Shown here in pieces: positions 41,186 through 53,288 of a DNA stretch of 64,000 nt. The stretch is from the NCBI RefSeq assembly GCF_022605165.1, contig NC_063072.1, forward strand, positions 558,001-622,000, in the 5' to 3' direction. The position numbers and the translations under genes are program-made. The notes under the pieces were generated by a model. It saw only the letters and a program-made list of their open reading frames with translations, was not told where the DNA came from and did no database searches. Positions within the stretch are counted from its first letter, which is position 1; each line of letters opens with the position of its first letter. Source of the DNA: Purpureocillium takamizusanense. Taxonomy: Eukaryota > Ascomycota > Sordariomycetes > Hypocreales > Ophiocordycipitaceae.

Positions 41186-41383
41186 TGAAGTGTCTTCAAC
41201 TATCGCAACCAACATCCCTTCTTAAAACTCGAGACCGAATACCCGCTCCAAACCACCAGATCACATCCGAAGCAACTGTACACTTCCAAGCCGACCGCCT
41301 GACCCGGCTATTTAGAGCACCTTCCCAGCCTACCATCACTGTCTCTCCCAGAAAAAGCTCTTGTAGCTTACGAGCGTTCAGCA

Positions 41384-41617
41384 ATGTGTACGGTATACAA
41401 CGACTACCGAAGATGTTCAAGGTGCACGAGCCTTGTATATATGGGACAGTCGGCCCCGGTCCGTTGCTGGCGTTATCAATTTCTGATTGCGTCGTGGACA
41501 GCGTGGCAGAGTCCTGGGAACGAGCCTGAGTGCCGAGTGGGCGTGAAAGAAACGACTCGCGTTATCGGTAGCGTACCGATTTGCTCCAACTGCAGTAGGC
41601 TGAGGGGAGGGCGTTGA
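41384..41617 (+). CDS. Cys-rich array copy 5, intact
   Basis: 77 residues (MCTVYNDYRRCSRCT...). C2, C11xxC14, C28, C50 and terminal CSNC are in the family spacing; IASWTAW corresponds to the Trp block. The leader between TATA box and ATG contains CATCACTGTCTCTCCCAG, a possible 3' splice site of a leader intron. Confidence 0.65.
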   Translation: MCTVYNDYRRCSRCTSLVYMGQSAPVRCWRYQFLIASWTAWQSPGNEPECRVGVKETTRVIGSVPICSNCSRLRGGR

Positions 41618-42438
41618 GTGCTGGCAACAGTCTCCATGGCTAGCTGTATTCCCAGGCTTCCGAGATTTACTAGGTATTTATGTGGTTGAGGCCCTCTCTT
41701 TTTGACTTTAAATATTTCTATACGCGAATTGATCACGTTCACTTAACTCAGAGAGGAAACGAATGCTTATCAAGCGCCGCTCAAGAAGCTGGAAGCAGAC
41801 TGGAGAGCTAGCCACTTCCGCGCACGGCTGAAATGTGCAAGTAACGGGATAACTTCGCAGCATGTTAACGCCGTAAGCAGCGCGTCTACGTTTCTCTATG
41901 GGAACCAGACATATGTGCAGTTTTGATAGACGCGAGTAGAGGGGGCCGGAGAAGGTGAGGTGCAGAGCCTCTGGCATACGCCGGATGGGGACGGTGCAGA
42001 AGCCTCACAAGACAGGGTTTTGCATTTGCACCGGGTGCAGAGCAGCAGAAAGCGAGGTTCAGGGTCACATAAAACGTCATGGCCATTTTGAATTAGGACT
42101 GGAGGCAGTGAGGGACTTGTATTCTTGAAGCTATTCTACTATGTAGCCAATGACTACGTGCTGACCCATAGCTCAGGGGCTGAAATGGCCATATTGTCAG
42201 TGACTGACTGTGTAGGTTTCCCGTAGCTACTTGTCCACGCTGAATGTATCAAACAAAATGTAGCTCATTGTTGCTGGAAGGCCTCTCAATCTCGGAAGAG
42301 CCGAGACTTATTCCGTAACGAAGACATGGAAAACAACGCGCGCGAGGATTTCAGAGCAGCATGAATAGGCGGGTTGAGCTTAGGCGAATCAGTAAATGAA
42401 CACGAAAAGGCTGTGATTAACTACAGTTGGAGCATCAG

Positions 42439-42446
42439 TATAAAAA
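42439..42446 (+). promoter_or_regulatory. TATA box of copy 6
   Basis: TATAAAAA, 195 bases before ATG 42634. Downstream, CCTAAC and TTTTTCTCTCCAG (to about 42580) look like a branch point and acceptor of a 5' leader intron. Confidence 0.55.
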
Positions 42447-42633
42447 GTGCCTCCTTCGACCCCAAACCGCTCAAACGGCCCCCGATCTACAACTCAAGAA
42501 CGAAAACCTAGTCCCTTGCCGTGTCGATCGGAGTTTCAGTCCTCTTAGCCCAACCTAACGGCAATCATTTTTCTCTCCAGATTCTCACGCACACAAGGGC
42601 CAGGACAGCTTGTCGCCTTGGAGATTCACCAAC

Positions 42634-42861
42634 ATGTGCCTTATATGGAACAACTGTGCACGCTGCAGAGTTTGCAGCGAGCGCATCTACCTCTCGCAGC
42701 AATCGAAGCCCGACCCCTGCGGTAAGCTGTTGAAAGCGATAGACAAGTGGAAGAAGACAGGAAGCAAGGGCCCCAGGCCCGTCTGTGGCAAGGCCCCCGT
42801 ACAGAGGAAGCGCGAGATGGGATATATCATGGAGTGTACTGAGTGCCGGGCGAGGACGTAA
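42634..42861 (+). CDS. Cys-rich array copy 6, intact
   Basis: 75 residues (MCLIWNNCARCRVCS...). The terminal pair is CTEC; the middle has KAIDKWKKTGSKGPRPVCG. Lys/Arg-rich and without signal peptide, so cytosolic or nuclear. The clearest example of the family together with copies 4, 5, 8 and 9. Confidence 0.65.
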   Translation: MCLIWNNCARCRVCSERIYLSQQSKPDPCGKLLKAIDKWKKTGSKGPRPVCGKAPVQRKREMGYIMECTECRART

Positions 42862-43273
42862 GGCAGTGAGCTCATTGGCTTTGAGCGTTGTGGGTTTCAT
42901 TCGTGTTTGCTAGTGCTCGTTGGGGTAGAGTAGCAAAGCGTTTACTTTCTCGTGATCGCGCGTTCGGGTGCACTGAATAAGCCCTCATCCCTCAAGTGTG
43001 GTGACTCGTGATCTCTCTTTTGATTCGGAGTAATAAGTGCCAGTTCTTTGATAATTTTACAAAAGTAGTTGCATCGAGGTACGCTCGCCTTTAAACGCGA
43101 TATAGCCATTTCGTATTTAGCATCTCTATTTGAGAAGAGCCGCAAGTGATTTAGTGACAACGACGAGCGCAGCAACACGCGCGAGACTGCGGAGGCAGGT
43201 GGACTATTCAGACTTGCATGAATCAGTTGAAAATGCCCAAGAAGCCGTGATATACTCGAAGTCTGAGCTCCAA

Positions 43274-43280
43274 TATAAAA
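43274..43280 (+). promoter_or_regulatory. TATA box of copy 7 remnant
   Basis: TATAAAA before the truncated copy 7. The following leader TCCTCTTAGCCTGAACTAAC matches the leader of copy 6 (TCCTCTTAGCCCAACCTAAC). Confidence 0.5.
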
Positions 43281-43401
43281 CGCTTCTGCCTCGGCTCCCG
43301 ACTGCTAATTCTCTTCCTTGAATTTCGAACGACGAAGTAGACAATATCCTGGTCCCATTCCCCAAGCAAAGATTCTGTCCTCTTAGCCTGAACTAACAGC
43401 G

Positions 43402-43617
43402 TTGTTCGTTATCGCCAATCCTCCCACCACGGATACCCCATTCCCCGGAGCTGATCTGATAGCTAGGACGGAGCAGTGGCGGCAGAACGGGTGCCGTGAA
43501 CGCAAGCCCCGCTGTTGGCAAGGGTACAGGTACCAGCCTCGCGTCGTGGGCACCGCCCGGTGCACGGATTGCAAGGCGCAAGAACAAGGCATACCTTCGC
43601 TCAAAGGGTTTTATTAG
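43402..43617 (+). pseudogene. Cys-rich array copy 7, 5' part deleted
   Basis: Only the second half of the family is present: DLIARTEQWRQNGCRERKPRCWQG and the terminal CTDC pair. The leader of the gene (to about 43398) is joined directly to this part, so the start codon, the first CxxC and surrounding sequence are missing. The open frame starts only from a non-ATG codon. Confidence 0.6.
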
Positions 43618-44026
43618 ATAGTTGTCAGTACTTAATAAGGTAAATCAAGACTGAGGTAAATCAAGCAAAGAGTGGAATTTCTTGGGATGTTTGGCTCGAT
43701 TCCTTTCTCTAGTCCAGAGTGTTCAGAGTGTCCCTTTGATGCTCTTTCCTTCTTCTTTCTTTACAGTCGTAAAAGCCTAGTTGCGTCTACGTGTGCTTGC
43801 CCTCAAACATAACAAAGCCAGTCCATGTTCAGCACATATATTTGTCCAGCAAGCGCTGTCCCAACAATCCGCTTGGAGGGACTCATGGCGTTCAGTTTGC
43901 CTCAACTGGAGTTAACCGGACTTGAGCTGGAGCTGTTCAGATTGCGTGAATCAGCGCACCCTAAACGTAGACTGGCCCTAAGTCTTTGATGTTGCGCATG
44001 CACTTGGAGATCGTGGTGCGCGGAAC

Positions 44027-44033
44027 TATAAAA
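44027..44033 (+). promoter_or_regulatory. TATA box of copy 8
   Basis: TATAAAA, 171 bases before ATG 44198. Confidence 0.55.
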
Positions 44034-44197
44034 GAGCGCCAGCTTGCCCACACTACGCCAACTCCCATCATCTTGCTAGCACAGCGTGCATCATCTCCCA
44101 CAACATCCTAGAAAATCTCCTCCCAACCACCAAGCACCTTCTTCGCTCTCGTTTGCCACTGTCCCACATCTTTCAGAACTGGGCCACCACCTCCGCC

Positions 44198-44419
44198 ATG
44201 TGCGTCGAATACCAGAACTTCAGGAAATGTAGGAGGTGCAAGGCAAAGCAGTACATGGGGACGAGCCCCATAGAACGCTGCGCAGAGTACAACGCCGCGG
44301 TAGCTAAAGCTGCTCCGTCGGCACATGTTTGTTGCCCGGACGGTGTTCGTGTGGAGGAGAAGGTCAGGAGCGAGTTGAACTCCTGCAAGCATTGCCCACG
44401 ACGGCTGGGGCTTGAGTAG
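44198..44419 (+). CDS. Cys-rich array copy 8, intact
   Basis: 73 residues (MCVEYQNFRKCRRCKAK...). C2, C11xxC14, C28, a CC pair in the middle and the terminal CKHC. The frame is open upstream to 44153 but ATG 44198 gives the conserved MC start. Basic at both CxxC sites. Confidence 0.65.
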   Translation: MCVEYQNFRKCRRCKAKQYMGTSPIERCAEYNAAVAKAAPSAHVCCPDGVRVEEKVRSELNSCKHCPRRLGLE

Positions 44420-44939
44420 TGCGTACCACCGCGGGGAGTGGTGGTTTGTGAGGGGGGAGGGGGGGGACGAGCTTTGCCCATATTGGAGTGATGGAATGAA
44501 TGAGGTCCCTTAATACGTATCCCCAAGTTTGCATTGTCTTTATGAATTTATGTTATTGTTTGTATGCGTGACTACCTGGCGCGTGACTTGCACAAGCTCA
44601 CTTCAACTGTCACAGGCGTGATCAGATCAGTGATAGTAGAACGAAAGAAAGCCCAGCCAAAGCCGCAAGGCGTGGGTGTCTTTTACAAATCAAGGCGACA
44701 ATGAATCACATGAGCTCCAATCCCGGAATAAATACGCTGACGCCAGTCAGGGGGGCATTTCTCCATTTTGTTGCCCATGTTAATCGCTCTTTTCCGATAC
44801 AACGAGACTTGCAGACCGGATCCGAGCAGAATCGGCTGTACGAACACTACAGCCCACGGCGGATTCTTCATTGTCCAGTATACTTTTCTGACATCGAGAA
44901 AAGGCTTCTTCCTGGGTCGTTTCCAATCCACGTCTCACC

Positions 44940-45182
44940 ATGTGCTACTATATCCAGAACGTGTCGGAGTGCCGACGGTGCGGCGCGAGGGACCTGATCA
45001 ACGAGGAGGCCTTGACAAGGTGCTCGGAATACCGTGCGTTGCGAGCGGCGAGGCCGAACCATCCTAGGCTGCGATGCCCTCGAGGCATTCGAGCGGTGGA
45101 CAATGTTGCAGACGAGACCGAGTCCTGCGATGCCTGTGCTAATGATGCCGACAATACCCTTACCAATGGCGTGGGGCATTAA
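44940..45182 (+). CDS. Cys-rich array copy 9, intact
   Basis: 80 residues (MCYYIQNVSECRRCGAR...). C2, C11xxC14, C27, RLRCPRG and terminal CDAC; a short acidic tail follows. AATAAATA at about 44727 may serve as TATA element, 213 bases upstream. This is the last member of the array. Confidence 0.65.
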   Translation: MCYYIQNVSECRRCGARDLINEEALTRCSEYRALRAARPNHPRLRCPRGIRAVDNVADETESCDACANDADNTLTNGVGH

Positions 45183-47207
45183 AAGTCCTACATGTAGTTC
45201 GATGTAGTTCATTATCAAGCGATATATCCTGAATTCTCTATTCTGTAGTGATTGCTGGATCCTCATTACATCCAATATTCGGCAGAATGTCAACCTTGTC
45301 ATTGTCACTGGATGCGTCGTCGGAGGTGTCGGTACTGAATCATATCGTCCCCTCCGCTGCTGCCTTCCTCACGCGGCGTGCTTTGCTCCCCATTGAGCGA
45401 GTGTGATGTTCTGCAGAGAAAGCGACGCGGCAGCGCCATTCTCATCAGTGTGGCCAGCCCGCATACTGTCCTCACAACCGCAGTCGGTCCCACGCCCAGA
45501 ACCACGCTTGCGCCGACGATGCAAGTCGCCGGGGCCCTCGAGCCCGGGAACGTCGGTGCGCCGGAGGTGGTCCGTGGAGGGGGGCGTCGCCGGCTGAGAG
45601 TTTTTGAGCCGGGGTGTTGTGCCTTTGTCCGGACAATGGCGTCGGCAGGCTGGTCCTGTAAGTTGGGCGAAGCCTGCCGGCGCGGTGTTCTTGGGCAGCT
45701 GGGCGTCGGTCTGCATGGTGACCGGACGGGGCGGTCCTCGCAGCAAATGACGAATGACGGTGAGGCTATTGCGATGCGATGATGGAGTAGCATGACGATG
45801 CGAAGTCGAGCGAACTCTTGTACAACTCCCGACATGATACGACTGCGAGGGGTGGGCATCGGGCGAACAAGGAATCAGCACCAGCTACGGGATGCGTTCG
45901 GGGCTCGTTGCGGAGCGAACATTGGAGCCAAGCGATAAAGATGAAGTCGGCAGATGGCAGGCGGACGGGAACAGACTGTCGTTAAGAACGACATGTCGGA
46001 CGCGTCTTTTATGTTGGTGTTGCGCTCGGCGGTTTACGTTGGAGAAATCGCGAGCAGGTTCACGCGAAGAGGTGGCACCGCATTTCATTTCACTTGGGCC
46101 ACGCGACCCGGCATGGAAGTCCAATTTGACGGGACGCTCGCATGTACGTCAATTGAAAACAAACGAAGGGTTCAATTCGGCCCACACAAGGGGGCGCGGC
46201 GAGTATACTCCGGGTCTAGACACGCTCTCTCAGCAGCACAAAAACGCAGGCAGGGGTTCAGTTCAGCATGTAGATCTCAGAATGAAACGACACCCAGACG
46301 GGACCAACAAAGGCGTCGAGATTAACGAAGGATCAGCTTTCCTCTCCGAGCCGCCCACGAGGGACCCAAGGGCCCCGAGGTTGCCGATCGGACCGCTGCC
46401 CCGGCGGAAAGGCGCGAGTAGGGCAGCGCACGGCGGGCGGCTCGTGACTATCTGGAGAGGAAAAGGAGAAGGGAAGGGGGAGAAAAAAGTTTGGACGTTA
46501 GAATTTATTGCTGGGGGGGGGGGGGTCTGGCGATGTGGGGGTCACGTGCCGTGGGGCCTGACCGGAGATTATCCAGCAGGTCATCCATCAACCTGGTACA
46601 GCATGAAGAGTATACTGTACTTCGTACTTCGTTGCTTCACCTGTCACGGCAGCGCGCATCACAAGTTGAACCTCTGTCCATCATCTCGTGCATCCGAGCA
46701 AGACCTTCACCAGCACAACCCCAGCCCTCCTTCACCCACCCCAGTACACAACCAACGTAACAACAAAACAGCGTAGCGTACAGTCAGGGGAGAGAAGCCC
46801 AGCGATGACGATGACAACGTCGAGCGAGTCCTTATAGTAGAGTTTTTGTATTGGTGCATTTCCACATGGAAGATAAGAGTACAGGGGGAGAGACACCTCA
46901 GGTAGTGTACAGTTGGTCCGTCCGTCCGTCAGTCAGTCCGTCACTCGCCGCGAGTGGGGTGGCCGTTTGAAAACTCCGCCAGCCAGCCAGCCGGCCGGCC
47001 GGCCGTCCATATCCATGGATTCCAGGAGGGGGGAGATGCCAGTCCTCCGTTGTATATCAATCATAGTATATCGCCATAAAAACGCCCGGAAAACGCATCG
47101 TTATCCTCCGGCGCGCGCGCACACACACACACGCACACCATCGCGCATGCGCGCAGTCTTTTTCTCTTCTCACAACTCCGGTACCGCCAATATATGCCGC
47201 TGGCGCA
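45183..47207. other. Intergenic between the array and the Zn2Cys6 gene
   Basis: About 2 kb. Overlapping open frames on both strands at 45305-45881 and on plus 45892-46776 have no motif I recognise. A G run of 13 lies at 46513-46525, and a GC/AC dinucleotide tract at about 47110-47135, in the 3' flank of the regulator gene. Confidence 0.5.
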
Positions 47208-49641
47208 TCAAAAGTGGCTCGGGTTGCCCATGTTGTCGACAACGCTCATGCCCTCCATGGGCGTGTTGCCGAGCCCGAGACCGCTGAACATGGCCGCCGA
47301 GAGCTGGTCGCCTCCGCTGGGGATCATGTCGCCAAACACGCCCCAGTCGAGCGTCGACATGTCGAGGTAACCGCTCATAAATGGGTCAAGGTCGTTGGCG
47401 GGCTGGAAACCCATCGCCTGCTCGGCTTTGGGCTGCTGGGCGTGCTGCATCGGCGGCTGCGAGGCCATCGGCGGCGTCGCTGACGAATTCGTCGACGACC
47501 GAGGCTCGTGGGACGGCAACATGTCGCGGAGTTGCAAGATGAAAGGCGGCGCCTGGATCGCCCGGCCGGCCCTGGCGTAGGCCTGCTCGCGAATCTTCCA
47601 CGCTTTGAGGACATACTGCACCTGCACCAGGTTCTGTTTTTGCGTCATGTCGTAGAGCTCCTCGTGATAGTCGTATACGCGCTCCAGGACGGCCCAGCCG
47701 CGGTCGGCGAGGCTTCCCGTCGGCCGCCGGCAGAGCTGCGCGATCATGAGGGCGAGAACGTCCACCTGGAAATGCAGCTTCACCCACCACAGGAACCCCG
47801 TGTCCTTGAGCACGTCCATGGCCTCCATCTTGTGCTCGTTGCCCATGATGAAAACCTTGAACAGGTTGTCCTTGGGGCCAAAGATTTCGGTGCCGTATTC
47901 GGGCTGCTCACGCATCGGTACCAACATCTCCGACAGCTTGTTCGTCATCATCGGCCGCAGAGCAAGCGCCGCCTTGTGGACAGGGCCGGCGTTCCTGTCC
48001 ACATATTTAGCCTCGAGCTCGGCGAGCCTCCTCTCAAGGGCTTCGGCCGAGGCACGGAACTTTGCAAATATGGTGTGGTGCACATCGGTAGAGTCGGATT
48101 CGCCGTCCAGGTCTTGGCCCATGAGGGCGGCCTCAAAGGCCCGTCCGTCAGAACTGTTGTCCTTTTCCAGCTTGAACTTGAAGATTTCGTTGACCATGAT
48201 GACAAAGGCCATCTCGGTCGGCCCGTCACGCGGACGCACAGGCTCTGTCATTCCGGCATAGATGTCGGAATCGCTCAAATTCTGAGGCAATTGTGTGTTC
48301 CAGGTACTTGGAGGTATGGACTGGGTGAGCCCCGACATCATGGCGTACTTGGAGTCCTGGATGACGAGCTGCGACCAGATGCGCCGCCGCATTTCCGTCT
48401 CGAAAGGGTCGAGTCCGAGGGTCTCACCATCGCGGTGGTAGCCCATCTTCTGAGCGATGCGGACGACGGTGCCGCAGAGAATCCAGGCGGCGTGTCGGTC
48501 ATACCGTCCTTGTAGTGATTGCTGAGAGCGTTAGCGGCACCTCTGCAGAGACGTGGTCAAGGACTGTGCTCACCAGGAATAGCACAAGGGCCTGCAGGGC
48601 AGTCATGTTGTAATTCTTGAGGAAATTCAACCTCATTAGCGCCCCTTTGAAGCCGGCAGTGAATTTTTGCATCGCCGCCTCTCGCGAAATGCCAAGGGTC
48701 TGTATGCATTCTGAATCTGTGAGGGAGAAGGCGGCCATGGTGTATATGGAAAAAAGAAGGGCCTGGGCGTGAAAGGGAATATTGGCCATGTTGGTCGCCG
48801 CTTCCATGGCAATAGGCTGCACTGTTGGGACGTGGATGACTTTTGTGAGAGGGTTCACCCGTTCCAGGAAAAGCTGCCATAGCTTGAGGCTGTGGACGGG
48901 TTCCGGAGTGAGCTCATCGATGCTGGTGGACACGTCGCTCTGGAAGAAGAGGTCTGTGTTGTTGTCGGGAGTCAACTCCTCGGAGCCGAGTATGCTGGAA
49001 TCTTCGGGGTCTTCTGTCTCGACAATGTCGCGCATGGCTTGGAGCTAGGGTCCGTTAGCATGCGCCACGGCGCACGAAGCAGTGTGGCGGGACGTACCTC
49101 CTCAGATATGCTGGCCCAAATGAAGCTGTCCATGAACCGGGGGCCGTTGTCCTCGTTGACCAGCTGACAGGCCGGTGCCCAGCTCTGCTGCGTGTCGGTG
49201 CTCATCGGCGTCGTGTCCGAGGGCTCCGGCTTGACCTGGTTTTCCGGGGGGGACTGCTCCGTCGGCGGCGGGGCAGCGCCGGCATATTGCTTGAGCAGCT
49301 CCTCGCATCGCGCGAGACGCTCCTGGAGATCCTGGTTCGGACGGCGGCGCTTGCGGGCCGGAGCGGGCGTGCTGGGCGTGCAGGTGACGTTGGCCTGAGG
49401 CGAAGCTGTCAGTCAAGGAAATATGCGGTGGCATGATGGCGGGGGAGGGGCATCGCATGGCGGGGATGGGATGGGGCAGAAGAGGCGACCCGCCGTCGCG
49501 ACAAGGACGGGGACCACGAACCTTGACGCAGTTTGCGCATGGGAAATTCCGATCGCATTTGATCTTGCGATGCTGACACAAGACGCAGGCGAGCACGCGG
49601 GCGTGCCTGTGAGGGGCAGCCGAGGCGGCGTGTGACGACAT
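47208..49641 (-). CDS. Zn2Cys6 fungal-type transcription factor
   Basis: Exons 49641-49522, 49394-49098, 49044-48574 and 48521-47208, all phase 0, giving 733 residues. Introns of 127, 53 and 52 bases; the last has a GCTAACG branch. The binuclear zinc cluster is at residues 19-45 (C19VLC22, C29, C35ANC38, C45), its sixth Cys being supplied by exon 2, followed by a basic linker and a short coiled segment (QDLQERLARCEELLKQY). The fungal_trans regulatory domain spans about 200-450 (SLTDSECIQTLGISREAAMQKF, GRYDRHAAWILCGTVVRIAQKMG, DPFETEMRRRIWSQLVIQD). The C-terminus is Met/Pro/Gln-rich, probably activating. ATG 49641 begins the zinc-cluster exon. Target genes unknown; it is 2 kb from the Cys-rich array but 24 kb from the peptide cluster, so no regulatory link is claimed. 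Confidence 0.93.
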
Positions 49642-52600
49642 GTTGGGGTGCGCGGACGCCCAGCGCCTCACATGGGAGCGTCAGGGTCGACGACGGGTGG
49701 CCAAGATCCCGCTGAGGATTGGATCGGCGTCGCACAAGGCAGAGATACCGTGAGGTGCGCGCGCGGGGGCGGCGTCGTCGTTGGCAGTTGAGGAATCGTC
49801 GGGATCGCGGTTAGGCGAGGCCACCAAGGCACGAGTTCGGCTCCGTCGGCGGGGTGGCACGGGTTGTTTAATGGGCAGTGCGCGATGCTGCCTGGCGTCG
49901 GTTTGATCCGCTAGTCAGGGGACAAGCGACGGAGCGAGTGCGGGAGCGGGAACAGGCGTGGAATGAAGAAGTTGGTTGCCTGATGACGATGGAAGCTGGG
50001 GGGGGTCGCGGTGGTTTTCACGTGGAGGGGCGCGGTCGGCAGCAGGCACTACTTGTACAAGGCAGTGATGGCTGCTCCGCTGCGGGCAAACAACCTTTGG
50101 GGGGGGGGGGACGGACGTCAGCGCGAACAGCACACTTATCGTTGGTACTAACGTAGTAGTGGAGTTGGAGGGCCGATTCGCCAGAACGGCTCGCTGCAGA
50201 CGGGACGCTAGGGATGAGCGCGCGCACAGAGCCCTGGGTCAGTGGTGGGAACCTTGTCCCCCACCGCCAGCAGAAACGGAAGCAGCAAGCTCCGACTGTG
50301 CTACACACAACCTCCAGGGCTTCCCCGTCACAGCGCTAGGCTGCCGGAGTAGGCAAGGTACCTGACTGATCTGAGGGATTGAAGACGCGGCGTCACCGCG
50401 GGCAGTGGAGAGAGGGATTGGAAACACACCGAACCCAGTGGAGCGCGCGCGGCATGCATCTCAGGTAGTGCAGTTGCATCAGGCGTCCGACGAACGTTGC
50501 CTAGAGCGGGCGGCTATGGAGAGGGAGAGGGGGGGGTTGGGAATTGGCACTTACGCGGCAGCAGCGCCTGTCAAGCAAGGGTTTGCTTAGGTGGAAGGTT
50601 TCCCAGCAAGTATGAAAGCTTTGATGGAGCCTCCACGACAGGCAGGCAGACGGGCAGGCAGGGTTCGCGGGTTTGAGGCAGCAAGATTATCAAACCAAAA
50701 AAGGACAGACAACGGCTGGAACGATCAAGGCAACGATGACGACTGCTGCGGCCGGCGGACTGGGACGGTGTGGCGCCTGCGGACGAGACTGCGGAGTTGT
50801 TTTATCAGTGGCGGAGCAGCAACCACGCCAGAACCTACAAGGCAAATGGCGGTGCCGGCAGCGGACGATGGCGCCAAAGCCAGCAAAGTCGCTTTTTGTT
50901 TGGTGCTGTTTGATGAACGTGTATCGTTGGGGCCAGCCGGCAGGCAACAACGAAAAAAAAAAAAAAAAAAAAAAAAAAAACTGGGAGAGTAGGAGAAGAA
51001 GATACCTCGCGGAGGTAGATGAGCCTTCGCAAAAACGTGGTTCAACGGGAGAGGTGGTGCTGATAGGCGTCGACCAACGTTTTGGTTAGGCGACAGGCAG
51101 CCTCAAGCATCAAACCGTCGACCGTGTCCTCTTTGGGCTGGCAGTCAATTCGTTTCTGACTCTTCCTCGCGGGCGGACAGCACAGCGGGAGCGATACCCG
51201 AGCTGAAGAATGGATGGATGGATGGCTCGTCGCAAGCTGCTGCACACGTGTGTGTGGTCGCGACAGGGGCATCAAATAAAAAGGACCACGAGGACTACGT
51301 ACGTACGTACGTACGGAGCACGCACTCCATACCCCATATACAGAACAGATGCGTTGGCTATACGTGACGTATGTACCTACCATGAGCGGCGAGAATACAT
51401 GTATACTGGACGTATCCTCAATCAACGAGTTATTATCAGATGGCTGGCTGGCTGGCAACCCTGATAATTCCGCCGCCGCCGATCGCCCGCCTTCGCCCTG
51501 CGCGTGCGGGAGTCACGATGACAGGTCCGCCAGAGGCTGGCTCCGCTGACGTACGTGGTAGTGGGAGGAAGTGCAGCAGCCTCCTTTTTTTTTGGTCACT
51601 CTCACACACTCTCTCTGTCCTTTCTCGACCTTCGCGCGTGTCGTCGTCTCCCGGATGGCAGCGAGTCCAAGGCACCAACAAAGATGGGACAGGCGGGCGG
51701 CGTCGGCGACGGCGGCGGACGGAGGGCAGGCCGCCGTGGCGTCCACTTGTGCATGGCCAGAATACGTTCGGATCCCATCTCGTCGTGCATAACCAGCCCT
51801 GCCTGGAGCCGTGTCCATCCGGTTCGTGCGCGCCCCGCCGCCGCCCCCTGCCCTGCCCGAGAGCTCCCCTCCCCCCCCCCCCCAGAGGGGCCGCGACCCG
51901 CCGGCGGCGTGATGACTCGACGGGCGGCGCGCGGGCTTGAATCCTACAGAGGGTCGTACGTAGCACTCACTCACTGTCTTGGAACCCTGGGAGGGCAACC
52001 CAGCCCAGCCCAGCCCAGCCCAGCATCAGGTAAGGTACCGTCCACACCCGCGTTACCAGTCCCGTCCTTTTCTTCCCGGCTGCAATTCGTGGGCTGGGCG
52101 CGTGACCACGGATGACTCCTTGTGAGTCTTTTCTTGTTTCGGGAGCGACCCTCGTTTAGAGTGCGAGCCAGCCAGCCAGGCTTGCCAGGCTACTGCTACT
52201 ATTTCCTTCTAATTGTTGTTTCTTTTTTCGCGTGTCTCTCCGATTCCAGCATTTTCCGGCTTACAGTCGCAATTCGCGCGTGTCGATCGGGTCCGGATGT
52301 TTTAGATGCCTGCCGAGGAGGGGGTCGTGGCGCTTTCTTTTTTTTCCTTTGTTTGGTTCTTTGGTTCTCTCACGACGTCGACGTTTTGACTGACCCTGGG
52401 CAAGGCAACCGGCCGGTGGGTAGGTTCGGTGGGATTGACGACAGCCGTGGTGGCGGGTGGGTGGGTAGTAACTTCCAGTCCGCGCCCGTTGTTGTGTTAC
52501 TACCCAACAAGGTGAAGGTGGTATGGACCAAAGTTTGTAGGAAGGTACTGTAGCACAGGCAAGGTACGGAGTAGTAGTAGGGGTCGTGGGATAACTGCCG

Positions 52601-53288
52601 GTCTCGCAAACACGTATTCCTCGGATATGCAGGTGATTGAACGAAGCGTTTCTGCAGGGCACGCGGGCGGGCGGGCACTTTGCAGCTGCAATTCGCCTTG
52701 CCCGGCTGACCGACGTAACCACAGTCTCTGTTTTCTCACGCTCCAGAGAGGAAAGTCCCAGTTGCCGTGCTGCACGTAATCTAATCATGAACAGAGAGTC
52801 AACGCCGCCTCACCCTCCCGAGACACTTACGCCACCGCATCAACACGACCCTTCGTCTGCGTCCGCACCGCGCCCGCCCCCCTCCATGTCCCTCCCGAGC
52901 TCGAAGTTGCCTGTGATCCGCCACTGCACTGCCGGCGCGGACCGCTGTTGGGTTCACCGTCGTCCGCACCGCTGAGGCCCTTCGACGCCCAGCTCGAAGC
53001 AGGCCTTCTTCACCTTGGCACTCTCTCACGCTCTCTCTCAGCGAACGCGACTAGCACTTCTCAAGTTCGTTTCCATTGAGAACATGGTACTAGTACAGCA
53101 ACATCTGGTCGGGCTCGCTCACCCCTGAGGGTAATCAAGGCCGCGCTAGACAAGGCGCCAATACGCCGAGGCCGAACGCCTCATCCCCGAAGCCGAAAAG
53201 GACTTTGTGATTCGGGCCCGGGGGCGGCTGCTTCCACATTAAGGGATTCGCCACCCGACGAGACGCTGACCGACGTCCCTGTCGGACC
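49642..53288. other. Long promoter-side intergenic region
   Basis: About 3.6 kb upstream of the regulator with no supported gene. It contains a 28-base A run, an ACGT tetranucleotide tract at about 51296-51314, five or six CCCAG units near 52003-52022, and CAAGGTACGGAGTA at 52560-52573, repeated at 58411-58424. Confidence 0.5.
50953..50980. repeat. A homopolymer, 28 bases
   Basis: An uninterrupted A run in intergenic DNA. It could be a polymerase-slippage site or the tail of a retroposed sequence, but no element is seen before it. Confidence 0.85.

Noticed and set aside
41886..42086. Possible further Cys-rich array copy (ATGTGC near 41911)
   Set aside because: It stops after a few codons and no cysteine spacing follows.
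45305..45881. Overlapping minus-strand frames with a hydrophobic stretch
   Set aside because: Two frames compete, neither matches a family; chance open frames in GC-rich DNA are likely.
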